From an uncultured Ruminococcus sp. (GTDB lineage Bacteria; Bacillota; Clostridia; Oscillospirales; Acutalibacteraceae): a stretch of DNA of 64,000 nt. Each line of letters begins with the position of its first letter. Positions within the stretch are counted from its first letter, which is position 1. The stretch covers positions 1-64,000 of the forward strand of contig CACWNY010000007.1 of the NCBI GenBank assembly GCA_902762375.1, read 5' to 3'. This document shows positions 51,737 to 59,960 of this stretch, in pieces. The notes beneath the pieces are model-generated. The model had not been told where the DNA came from. It saw only the letters and a program-made list of their open reading frames with translations, and made no database searches. Position numbers and translations under genes: made by a program.

Positions 51737-52702
51737 GTGAAAACAGAATTTGTCTTACAGTGGCATATCACTCACCGTTGCAATCTGCGTTGCCGACACT
51801 GTTATCAGCATGATTATACTGCCTTTTTTGATGACAGAAAAATTATGCAGAATATACTGTCACAATTTGAGGAATTATTGAATACATACCATTATAGAGG
51901 ACATATCAACATTACAGGAGGAGAGCCAACTTTACATAAAGATTTGTGGTGGCTTTTAAAGGAATGTGCCGAAAGAAATATTTCTACCGCACTACTGACC
52001 AACGGAACAACACTCACCGTACAGGACGCTGAACGACTGAAAGCCTTTGGAATAACCTATGCACAAATCAGTCTGGACGGTTGTGAAAAAATACATGAAG
52101 CTATTCGTGGAAAAGACAGTTTTCACAGAGCTGTCAACGGCATTACAGCACTGAAGTCGCAGGGAATATATACCGATGTTTCTTTTACCGTACAGCGTGA
52201 AAACATAAAAGAACTTAAACCGCTATCAAAATTATGTTATCAGATGGGAGTAGACAAACTGTGGTTTGACAGGGTAGTTATTCCCAAAGATGAGGACAAA
52301 CAGCATTTATCATTAGACCGTGAAACCTATCGAAAATTTTGTCAAAGTGCGTCAAAACTGAACCGTAAAGGGAAAGTGTCTTGTGCTAGGGCATTACAGT
52401 TTTTGCCGTGTAAAAACAAGCATATTTATCATTGTACAGCAGGAAAAACTTTGCTTACTCTTCTGGCAGATGGTACAGTCATGCCATGCAGACGCTTACC
52501 ACTCATTGCAGGCAATGTCAAGAAAAACGATTTGTTATCCATTTATCAGAACAGTCCTCTATTACAACAGTTACGCAACACCACTTTACCGTCCGAATGT
52601 AGTAATTGTCTGTACGCCAACGATTGTCAGGGCGGAGCAAAGTGCATAGCTTATGCCCGAACAGAAAAATTCGATGTGCGTGACCCCGACTGTTTTATTT
52701 AA
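51737..52702 (+). CDS. Radical SAM/SPASM enzyme, putative modifier of the adjacent Cys/Gly tail
   Basis: The protein opens VKTEFVLQWHITHRCNLRCRHC with the radical SAM cysteines C15, C19 and C22 of CxxxCxxC, then NITGGEPTLH and QISLDG, and ends in a SPASM domain with DGTVMPCRRLP and CSNCLYANDCQGGAKC. Its 321 residues fit small peptide-modifying members. The GTG start at 51737 lies one base after the TPM stop, so translation is coupled; the longer in-frame reading from 51650 only translates the Gly/Cys coding region in another frame. Substrate and reaction are inferred, not shown. Confidence 0.85.
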   Translation: MKTEFVLQWHITHRCNLRCRHCYQHDYTAFFDDRKIMQNILSQFEELLNTYHYRGHINITGGEPTLHKDLWWLLKECAERNISTALLTNGTTLTVQDAERLKAFGITYAQISLDGCEKIHEAIRGKDSFHRAVNGITALKSQGIYTDVSFTVQRENIKELKPLSKLCYQMGVDKLWFDRVVIPKDEDKQHLSLDRETYRKFCQSASKLNRKGKVSCARALQFLPCKNKHIYHCTAGKTLLTLLADGTVMPCRRLPLIAGNVKKNDLLSIYQNSPLLQQLRNTTLPSECSNCLYANDCQGGAKCIAYARTEKFDVRDPDCFI

Positions 52703-52877
52703 AGACTTTGCCTTTGAACCCCACAAATTTTTATGGCTCACTTCGTTCGGAAATCTTTATCTAAGTCTGGGCTATGACAATTAAAAGTTTTTTGTCCACT
52801 TTTTTTCAAAAAAGTGGGCGGGATTGTCAAGGGTGCAACCCTTGACACAGGATTTTTAAGGACGGTAGTCCTTAAAC
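52703..52877. repeat. Modular palindromic intergenic repeat, copy 11
   Basis: Starts at the radical SAM stop with a decayed left half (TAAAGACTTTGCCTTTGAACCCC), then the centre GGCTCACTTCGTTCGGA ... GGGCTATGACAATTAAAAG, CCACTTTTTTTCAAAAAAGTGG, GTCAAGGGTGCAACCCTTGAC and TTAAGGACGGTAGTCCTTAA. The last stem carries AAGGAC/GTCCTT as in copy 3. Confidence 0.85.
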
Positions 52878-52911
52878 TCATTACATAATAAAATCAACAG
52901 GGAGAATCAAT

Positions 52912-53841
52912 ATGAACGAACAAATAGAAAAATTAATTGCCAATATAGAAAAAATTATCGTCGGTAAAAAGACATCTATTGTCAAGGTGATAGTTGCGTT
53001 ATTGTCGGAAGGACATATCTTAATTGAAGATGTACCTGGAGTAGGAAAAACAAGACTGGTATCCGCTTTGGCAAATTCATTAGACGGACAGTTTAACCGA
53101 ATACAACTTACTCCTGATATTATGCCGTCTGATATTGTGGGATTTTCAATGATAGACCCACAAACCAGAGAATTTACTTACAAAACAGGTGTAGCAATGT
53201 GTAATTTCCTGTTAGCAGACGAAATAAACCGTGCCTCACCTAAAGCACAGTCAAGTCTGTTGGAAGTAATGGAAGAACATCAGATTTCTTTAGACGGTCG
53301 TACAATAAATTTACCGTCACCCTTTATGGTACTGGCAACACAGAACCCTGTCGAAACATACGGCACTTATCATCTGCCTGAAGCACAGATGGACAGATTT
53401 TTAATGAAAATTTCTATGGGATATCCGTCACTTGAAGAAGAACTGGATATTATCAGTCGTTCGGAAAGTGATACTTTTACCGAAAAACTGACCGCTGTCA
53501 TGAAAATAGAAGATATTCTCTATCATATCGCACAAGTGAAAAAAGTACAATGTGCAGAGAGTGTCAAGAAATATATTGTGAATTTACTGAATGCAACCCG
53601 AAATTCAACATTAGTTCGATTAGGAGCGTCACCCCGTGCAGGAATTGCCTTACTGAAAGCCTCCAAAGCATTTGCTTATATTTACGGCAGAAATTATGTT
53701 GTTCCTGACGATGTCAGAAATATGATGACCGCTGTACTTTCTCACCGTCTGATACTTTCGCCAAAAGGAAAATCCTCTTTTTCTACACCAGAAGAAGTTA
53801 TGACAGCAATCGCAAGTACGGTTGCCGTACCTGTACAGTAG
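52912..53841 (+). CDS. MoxR-family AAA+ ATPase
   Basis: The 309-residue ATPase has Walker A EDVPGVGKTRLV, the MoxR-type QLTPDIMPSDIVGFSMID, Walker B LLADEINRASPKAQSSLLEVMEE and the sensor LATQNPVETYGTYHLPEAQ. MoxR ATPases act as chaperones for partners carrying von Willebrand/DUF58 domains, and a DUF58 gene follows 12 bases later. GGGAG precedes ATG. Confidence 0.93.
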   Translation: MNEQIEKLIANIEKIIVGKKTSIVKVIVALLSEGHILIEDVPGVGKTRLVSALANSLDGQFNRIQLTPDIMPSDIVGFSMIDPQTREFTYKTGVAMCNFLLADEINRASPKAQSSLLEVMEEHQISLDGRTINLPSPFMVLATQNPVETYGTYHLPEAQMDRFLMKISMGYPSLEEELDIISRSESDTFTEKLTAVMKIEDILYHIAQVKKVQCAESVKKYIVNLLNATRNSTLVRLGASPRAGIALLKASKAFAYIYGRNYVVPDDVRNMMTAVLSHRLILSPKGKSSFSTPEEVMTAIASTVAVPVQ

Positions 53842-53853
53842 CGGTGACCGATA

Positions 53854-55062
53854 ATGAAAAATGTCAAAAATCAATCCGCAAAACCTAAAACACTTTTTTT
53901 CCGTAATCTTAAAGGAATAAGTGTCTACCTTTGTTGCATAGGAACAGCGTTATTTCTCATGTATTATTTTGAGGGTGATGCAGGTATGTTACTAGCAATA
54001 GGTTTAGGGTGTGCGTTAGGAATTTCTCTGGCGGTTACACTGATTGTCAGACCGTTTATCCGTATAACAGTTACCACAGATACCGCAAGTGCTGTCAAAG
54101 GCGATGAAATAATTTACCGTATTCATATTGACAAAAAAATCCCTATACCTACACCTGTCATTGAATTGCATACAGAATGTACACCACATTTTCTCAAAGA
54201 AACTGACAGCTATTCTGTTACATTAGGATTTCGTCAGGGCAATAAAACAGAACATTCTCTTGTTGCCTTACATTCAGGTGTCGGTGAAATACGCTTATCA
54301 GAGGTTATCATCAGTGATTATCTGGGTGTATTCTGTTTTCGCCTGAAACACTGTATGGAAAATACTGCCATTACTTTATCCGTATATCCGAATATACCTG
54401 ATGTCGCCGTACAAACGAATTTCCTGAAAACAGCGGTATTATTTTCAGGAAATGATGACGAGGAAGAAGAAACTGATGAAACAGCACAGGTACAGACAGG
54501 CTTTCCAGGATATGACCACCGTGAATATTATCCCGGTGACCCCGTAAAGCGTATCAACTGGAAACTTTCTTCAAAAAGAGATATCTACATGATACGCTTA
54601 GATGAAAAAATGGCTGGCACAGGACAGTTGTTTTTTCTGGATATGCCCTTCGCCCAACAGAATGAATATAACCTTTCTGTAAGAGATAATATCATAGAAG
54701 GTATCTTGGCAGTATTCCATATGATTATACAAGAGGGAAACGAAATCATATTCTTTTTTCCTCAAAATGAAAAGTGGCAGAAATTTGAACTTCATCGCAC
54801 AGAAGATATTCATACCTTACAGGAGTTATCTGTAACTGTTACACCTATAGCTAACGGTCGGCTTATTCCTAAAGAACTTGTCAGCAACAATAAAACTCCC
54901 ATCTGTTTTACTACAGCAACAGCCGAAAATCCTACCTCTGCTATGCAGATTGTTGCTGATTTACCCAATGTGTTACTTGTCAGTTCTGAACTTGCCCATT
55001 TGCCCAAAATCACCCCTGAAATGTGGCAGTTGACCAAAGAATGGGAACTTCAAAAATATTAA
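53854..55062 (+). CDS. DUF58 membrane protein
   Basis: The 402-residue protein has two N-terminal membrane segments (about 20-40 and 43-63), a beta-rich middle, and the DUF58 signature EYYPGDPVKRINWKLSSK. It is the usual partner of MoxR ATPases and of TgpA-type transglutaminases; together they are thought to assemble or regulate cell-surface functions. Encoded 12 bases after moxR. Confidence 0.9.
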   Translation: MKNVKNQSAKPKTLFFRNLKGISVYLCCIGTALFLMYYFEGDAGMLLAIGLGCALGISLAVTLIVRPFIRITVTTDTASAVKGDEIIYRIHIDKKIPIPTPVIELHTECTPHFLKETDSYSVTLGFRQGNKTEHSLVALHSGVGEIRLSEVIISDYLGVFCFRLKHCMENTAITLSVYPNIPDVAVQTNFLKTAVLFSGNDDEEEETDETAQVQTGFPGYDHREYYPGDPVKRINWKLSSKRDIYMIRLDEKMAGTGQLFFLDMPFAQQNEYNLSVRDNIIEGILAVFHMIIQEGNEIIFFFPQNEKWQKFELHRTEDIHTLQELSVTVTPIANGRLIPKELVSNNKTPICFTTATAENPTSAMQIVADLPNVLLVSSELAHLPKITPEMWQLTKEWELQKY

Positions 55063-55072
55063 TTCAATGATT

Positions 55073-55205
55073 GTCAAAATCTGCTTACGCAGATTTTGTT
55101 TTGAATTTTTATTCATTAAAGGGCTTCGCCCTTTAAAATCCCACAAGGGGCCGCTGCCCCTTGACCCTGCCCACTTTTTGAAAAAAGTGGACAAAAACTT
55201 TTAAT
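55073..55205. repeat. Modular palindromic intergenic repeat, copy 12 (half)
   Basis: Hairpin A (AAAATCTGCTTACGCAGATTTT), TTAAAGGGCTTCGCCCTTTAA, AAGGGGCCGCTGCCCCTT, CCACTTTTTGAAAAAAGTGG and TTGTCATAGCT. It starts about ten bases after the DUF58 stop. Confidence 0.88.
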
Positions 55206-55289
55206 TGTCATAGCTATAAGTCATTTTTCTATAATTACGCACTTCAGAAAATAATCCCAACCGCTCAGCAGGAAAAAACCGTGAAATTT

Positions 55290-56111
55290 TTAAGCCCAAT
55301 TTATCAGTCTGCGTAAATCGTCATCGGGTGTTGTGCAAGTGCCTATGGGATTGACTTTTCCTGCACTGTATCCGTGAAAATCTGTTCCCCCTGTGCGTAA
55401 AAGATGATGCTTTTCTGTAATGGCAAGCAACTCATCGGTAACTTCCTGTGTTCCTCTGGGATACCAGCACTCTATACCGTCAATACCTTTGGCTATCATT
55501 TTATCAATGGCTGGCATAGTATCGTATACGGTAGGATGAGCAAGTATAGCTATACCTTGTGCCTGATGAATTAAATCTATAACTTCATATACATCAGGAT
55601 AGGCAATCTGCGTTTTAGCAAATCCTGTCTTCCAGTCAAATATCTTACGGTACAAATCTCCGTATACTCTCTCTGTATAACCTGCTTCCATTAATGTGTA
55701 CATGATATGGCTTTTAAAAACAGTAGAACTCTCTCTGGCATTTTCTTCCATCATTTCCATGCTAATCGCATAAACTTCGGATATCTTTTTCATGGCATTC
55801 TGCATTGCTTCATAACGATTTTTCTTGCTTTCTTCAAATATATCCAATAATACTTCGGGTTTTCGGCAATTATAACATAACATATGTACCTGTCGTTTAC
55901 GCTCAAAATCATATGCCGATATTTCCACTCCGTGTATTACTTCTATACCGTATTTTTTTCCGTAAAACTGTGCTTCTTCCACGCCTTTAAATGTATCGTG
56001 GTCGGTAAGTGCTATTGCATTAAGTCCTGTAAGTTTTGCCAGACGGATAACATTCTGTACCGATGTTGCCCCGTCTGAACATTTAGAATGACAATGTAAG
56101 TCTGCTGACAT
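55290..56111 (-). CDS. PHP-domain phosphoesterase (TrpH/RNase AM-like)
   Basis: The 273-residue protein has the PHP metal motifs DLHCHSKCSDG, ALTDHDTF, VIHGVEIS, ILAHPTVY and GTDFHGY. Relatives hydrolyse 3',5'-nucleoside bisphosphates or trim RNA 5' ends. ATG 56111 is chosen because AAAGGAG lies nine bases upstream and the earlier residues are not conserved. Confidence 0.85.
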   Translation of the reverse strand: MSADLHCHSKCSDGATSVQNVIRLAKLTGLNAIALTDHDTFKGVEEAQFYGKKYGIEVIHGVEISAYDFERKRQVHMLCYNCRKPEVLLDIFEESKKNRYEAMQNAMKKISEVYAISMEMMEENARESSTVFKSHIMYTLMEAGYTERVYGDLYRKIFDWKTGFAKTQIAYPDVYEVIDLIHQAQGIAILAHPTVYDTMPAIDKMIAKGIDGIECWYPRGTQEVTDELLAITEKHHLLRTGGTDFHGYSAGKVNPIGTCTTPDDDLRRLINWA

Positions 56112-56217
56112 ATCTTTCACGCTCCTTTTTTTGATTATAACATATTTTCTCATGGATTGCACTCCTAAAATTTATAATTTTTTAACCAAATGACTTTTAT
56201 AATGACTATAATTGTAG

Positions 56218-56223
56218 TATAAT
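56218..56223 (+). promoter_or_regulatory. -10 element of zapA
   Basis: A TATAAT 44 bases upstream of zapA; no convincing -35 is visible. Confidence 0.35.
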
Positions 56224-56266
56224 GAATAAATACAATGTTTTTAGCACCAATAGGGAGGGAAGAACC

Positions 56267-56812
56267 ATGAGTGAGGAAAACAATGTAACTAAAGTCAGAC
56301 TGACAATCTGCGGTAATCAGTTTGTAGTTAAGGCTGATGAAAGCGTACACTATATTCAGAAGATTGCCAAAATGGTTGATGACCGTGTGAGAGAACTGGA
56401 AGACAGTAGTTCTAAGATTAATTTGCAGATGGCTACCATTATTGCCGCTCTGAATTATTGTGACCAGTTCGAAAAAGAAAAAATGATTACCAGAGAATTA
56501 CTCAAAAAAACGGAAGACAGTGAAACCGTTGCCAAAGAAGCTACAGATAAACTCAATCAACTGATAATAGAAAATGAACAGCTTAAAGAAGAAAAAAAAG
56601 GACTGCATAAAATTATCGCTGAACTGAAAAACGGCACTTATCAGGAAACTTCGGACGAAAACACATCAGAAAAAACGGAAAGTACGGAGGAAATTGAAAT
56701 TAATGAATCATCTGATACCACAGAAAAAATAGAAACAGCGGAAACATCTGTCCATGAACCTGCTGTTGTGGATAAAAGAAAAACAACTACCCGAAAGAAA
56801 AAAAAAGTTTAA
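56267..56812 (+). CDS. zapA: Cell division protein ZapA
   Basis: The 181-residue protein has the ZapA N-terminal domain (VRLTICGNQFVVKADESVHYI, ATIIAALNYCDQFEKEK), then coiled coil, and an acidic Thr/Glu-rich tail with a basic end (KRKTTTRKKKK). ZapA bundles FtsZ filaments. The tail is longer than usual. AGGGAGG precedes ATG 56267. The stop codon lies inside the first hairpin of repeat copy 13. Confidence 0.88.
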   Translation: MSEENNVTKVRLTICGNQFVVKADESVHYIQKIAKMVDDRVRELEDSSSKINLQMATIIAALNYCDQFEKEKMITRELLKKTEDSETVAKEATDKLNQLIIENEQLKEEKKGLHKIIAELKNGTYQETSDENTSEKTESTEEIEINESSDTTEKIETAETSVHEPAVVDKRKTTTRKKKKV

Positions 56813-56895
56813 GGGCTTTGCTCTTAAAAATCCCACAAGGGGACTTTGTCCCCTTGACCCTTACAAGCCTTTAAAAAGGCTTGACCTAAACTTTA
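56813..56895. repeat. Modular palindromic intergenic repeat, copy 13 (short, covarying)
   Basis: TTAAGGGCTTTGCTCTTAA, AAGGGGACTTTGTCCCCTT and CAAGCCTTTAAAAAGGCTTG followed by ACCTAAACTTTAAG. The B2 stem has an extra A/T pair and the C stem has a wholly different sequence (AAGCCTTT/AAAGGCTT) with pairing kept, the clearest case for selection on structure. Confidence 0.8.
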
Positions 56896-56978
56896 AGTCT
56901 GGGAAATCTACGGAAATTTCTTTTTGTTGCACTCGATGAATATTGAGTGCAAAATTTATGCTTATGGGAGATTTTAGA

Positions 56979-59057
56979 ATGAAAAGTCTGGAAATTCTTG
57001 CCCCTGCTGGGTCTGTTGAGGCTTTGACTGCGGGAGTGCGTTCGGGGGCTGACGCTGTTTATCTGGCAACAACACAGTTCGGAGCAAGAGCTTCAGCAAA
57101 AAATTTTGATTTTGAACAGTTGGAACAAGCTGTTTTATTCTGTCATCAGCGTGATGTGAAAGTTTATCTGACAATGAATACGCTGATTAAAGATACAGAG
57201 ATGTTATCAGCGATTGATACCGCTAAGAAAGTAGCAAAAATTGGTGTGGACGCTCTGATTGTTCAGGATATCGGGTTTGCAAGCACTATCCATAACATTA
57301 TTCCTGCTTTACCGCTTCATGCTTCCACTCAGATGAGTATCCATACTCCTCAAGGGGCAAAATTTTTGTATGAACTCGGTTTTAAACGGGTTGTTCTGGC
57401 AAGAGAGTTGTCTTTGGGAGAAATTGAGGAAATTGTCGGCAGTTGCCCTGTTGAAACAGAAGTGTTCGTACATGGAGCATTGTGTATGTGTGTATCGGGA
57501 CAATGCTATTTCAGTGCGGTTCTGGGTAGTAGGAGTGGCAATCGTGGGCAATGTGCCCAGACTTGTCGTTTGCCGTTTACAGTGGAAAACGGTGGCGGTC
57601 ACGATTTGAGTTTGAAAGATATTTCAGTCTTACAATATCTTCGGCAGTTACAAACTATAGGGGTAACTTCTGCTAAAATTGAGGGTCGTATGAAAAGACC
57701 TGAATATGTTGCCTGTGCCGTAAATGTCGCACGACAGTTTCTGGATAACGGTTATGCTAATGAAGAAAGCTGTCAGCAACTGAAAAATGTCTTTTCACGC
57801 TCAGGATTTACAGACGGGTATTATATGAATAAGCGTGGTAAAAATATGTTCGGTATACGACAAAAAGAAGATGTTGTATCGGCTACGGGTAAGGTACTTA
57901 ATCAGATACACGCTCTGTATAAAAATGAATATCAGCGTATTCCTGTTACCTTTGATTTTTCGCTGAAAAATCAAAAACCGTCTGTATTAAAAGCTTTTCT
58001 TTCTGATGGCTCTATTACTGTGGAATGTCTGGGAAATAATGGAGAAACCGCCGTAAATAAACCTATCCAAAAAGAAAAAATTGTGGCTCAACTTTCTAAA
58101 ACTGGTAATTCGCCATTTAAGGTAATTGGCGTGCATTGTCATGTTGACGAAAATACAACTTTACCATTATCATCTATCAATGCTATTCGCCGTCAGACAA
58201 CCGATAAACTGACACAGGAAATTTTGTACACTTACAAAAAGCAACAAACTTTTCATGATATTTCTCCCCTGCCCTACGGTGACAGAATTGTTCGTAAAAA
58301 TATTCCGTTGCGTGCTGTCTTTACAAACTGGAGAGATATTCCGTTATCGTTTTCAGAATGTGAAATCGTTTTTGTTCCCGAAAATACACCCCTCAATGAA
58401 ATGCAAAATATGATAAGTAAAGGATTTATTGTCGGTGTAGAATTATTCGGCGGTATGTTCGGCAGGGAAAAACAGATAATACAACTTATGACATTATGGA
58501 AAAATTACGGTATTAAACATATTCTGATAAATAATCTGGGGGCTATACCATTATGTAAAATGTTTGGATTTGATATTCATGGGAATTTCAGGTTAAATGC
58601 AATGAATACACAATCTCTACAATTTTTGAAAGATAATGATATTCGTGATGTAATTGCTTCCTTTGAACTTACTGCTGAACAAATCAATAATCTTGGTGAT
58701 ATGTTTCCTGTAGGGGCAGTCATTTACGGAAAACTTCCGCTTATGCTTACAAGGAATTGTCCTGCTGTCAATTCCAAAACAAAAAGCTGTAAAACTTGTG
58801 AAGGTAATGGATTAATCACCGACAGGAAAAATATTGCTTTTTCTTACCGTTGCGGTGGAGGTTGCACACAGATTTTCAACAGTATTCCGCTTTATATGGG
58901 TGACAGATTACAGGAATTAAACAAAACGGATTTTTATACATTACTTTTTACAGACGAAACGCCACAACAAAAAAATGATGTGCTTGCGTGTATCAGACAA
59001 CATAAAAAAATTAAGGATGGTTACACAAGAGGACTTTATGAAAAAGGTGTTTTGTGA
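56979..59057 (+). CDS. U32-family peptidase/hydroxylation protein (RlhA/YhbU-like), long form
   Basis: The 692-residue protein starts ILAPAGSVEALTAGVRSGADAVYL and shows the U32 motifs TLPLHAST-like ALPLHASTQMSI, EVFVHGALCMCVSGQCYFS and GNRGQCAQTCRLPF, with DISVLQYLRQL and KIEGRMKRPEYVA. A second part (from about 400) has a further Cys set (CPAVNSKTKSC..CEG). U32 proteins act in RNA hydroxylation (RlhA) or collagenase-like roles; the target here is not set. ATG 56979 follows GGGAGA by eight bases. Confidence 0.85.
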   Translation: MKSLEILAPAGSVEALTAGVRSGADAVYLATTQFGARASAKNFDFEQLEQAVLFCHQRDVKVYLTMNTLIKDTEMLSAIDTAKKVAKIGVDALIVQDIGFASTIHNIIPALPLHASTQMSIHTPQGAKFLYELGFKRVVLARELSLGEIEEIVGSCPVETEVFVHGALCMCVSGQCYFSAVLGSRSGNRGQCAQTCRLPFTVENGGGHDLSLKDISVLQYLRQLQTIGVTSAKIEGRMKRPEYVACAVNVARQFLDNGYANEESCQQLKNVFSRSGFTDGYYMNKRGKNMFGIRQKEDVVSATGKVLNQIHALYKNEYQRIPVTFDFSLKNQKPSVLKAFLSDGSITVECLGNNGETAVNKPIQKEKIVAQLSKTGNSPFKVIGVHCHVDENTTLPLSSINAIRRQTTDKLTQEILYTYKKQQTFHDISPLPYGDRIVRKNIPLRAVFTNWRDIPLSFSECEIVFVPENTPLNEMQNMISKGFIVGVELFGGMFGREKQIIQLMTLWKNYGIKHILINNLGAIPLCKMFGFDIHGNFRLNAMNTQSLQFLKDNDIRDVIASFELTAEQINNLGDMFPVGAVIYGKLPLMLTRNCPAVNSKTKSCKTCEGNGLITDRKNIAFSYRCGGGCTQIFNSIPLYMGDRLQELNKTDFYTLLFTDETPQQKNDVLACIRQHKKIKDGYTRGLYEKGVL

Positions 59058-59084
59058 TATACTACCAAAGAAAGGGTTTTGGAT

Positions 59085-59522
59085 TTGCAAATCAAAATAA
59101 AAAAATTACATGACAATGCCGTTATTCCTAAAAGAGCTACAGACGGTTCGGCAGGTATGGATTTATATGCCTGTATCACTTCTTCGCTGACGCTAAAAAA
59201 AGGTGAAAGAGTTACTGTTCCTACGGGAATTTCTGTTGAACTTCCTGACAATAACCATGCCATTTTTATCTTTGCCAGAAGCGGTCTGGGAATAAAACAT
59301 GGTATTTCTCTTTCAAACGGCGTTGGTGTGATTGACAGCGATTATCGTGGAGAAATTTGTGTGGGACTGATTAATCTTGGCAATAATGATTATACAATAA
59401 ATCCTGATGACCGTATTGCACAAATGGTGGTTATGCCTGTATGTATTCCCGAAATTTCGCTTTCTGACACGCTCTCCGAAACACAAAGAAATATCGGCGG
59501 TTTCGGGTCTACAGGCATTTAA
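59085..59522 (+). CDS. dut: dUTP diphosphatase
   Basis: The 145-residue trimeric dUTPase has all five motifs: AGMDLYAC, ARSGLGIKHGISL, GVGVIDSDYRGEI, DRIAQMVV and the C-terminal RNIGGFGSTG. It removes dUTP and makes dUMP. I favour TTG 59085 (MQIKIKKLHDNA), eight bases after AAAGGG; TTG 59079 is two codons earlier. The stop overlaps the start of repeat copy 14. Confidence 0.93.
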   Translation: MQIKIKKLHDNAVIPKRATDGSAGMDLYACITSSLTLKKGERVTVPTGISVELPDNNHAIFIFARSGLGIKHGISLSNGVGVIDSDYRGEICVGLINLGNNDYTINPDDRIAQMVVMPVCIPEISLSDTLSETQRNIGGFGSTGI

Positions 59523-59932
59523 TCGGGGACGCTGTCCCCGAACCCCTGTTTAAGGGTTGCACCCTTAAAAATCCTGCCCACTTTTTTGAAAAAAAGTGGA
59601 CAAAAAACTTTTATGCTCTCTTCGTTTAGATTGTTTATCTAACTGTCAGCTATGAAAAGTTTTTGGTCAAACTTTTTGAAAAAAGTTTGTGGGGTTCAGG
59701 GGCAAAGCCCCTGATGGGATTGTTAAGGGCAACGCCCTTAACCTTAAAAATCCTGTCCACTTTTTTTGAAAAAAGTGGACAAAAAACTTTTATGCTCACT
59801 TCGTTTGGATTGTTTATCTAACTGTCAGCTATGACAATTAAAAGTTTTTGGTCAAACTTTTTTCAAAAAGTTTGTGGGGTTCAGGGGCAAAGCCCCTGAT
59901 GGGATTGTTAAGGGCAACGCCCTTAACCTCTT
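59523..59932. repeat. Modular palindromic intergenic repeat, copy 14 (tandemly duplicated)
   Basis: Begins with CGGGGACGCTGTCCCCG and TTAAGGGTTGCACCCTTAA, then two direct copies of a unit of about 180 bases (from about 59565 and 59747). Each holds CCACTTTTTT-GAAAAAAAGTGG, the centre with TTCGTTTGGATTGTTTATC or a close form and CTGTCAGCTATGA, CAAACTTTTTGAAAAAAGTTTG, CAGGGGCAAAGCCCCTG and TTAAGGGCAACGCCCTTAA. The units are nearly identical, so the duplication is recent. Confidence 0.9.
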
Positions 59933-59960
59933 TACACATTTCAATAAAAGGAGTTTAAAT

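Noticed and set aside
59523..59932. CRISPR-like direct repeats
   Set aside because: The repeats are two long units of about 180 bases with internal palindromes, not short repeats with unique spacers, and no cas gene is present.
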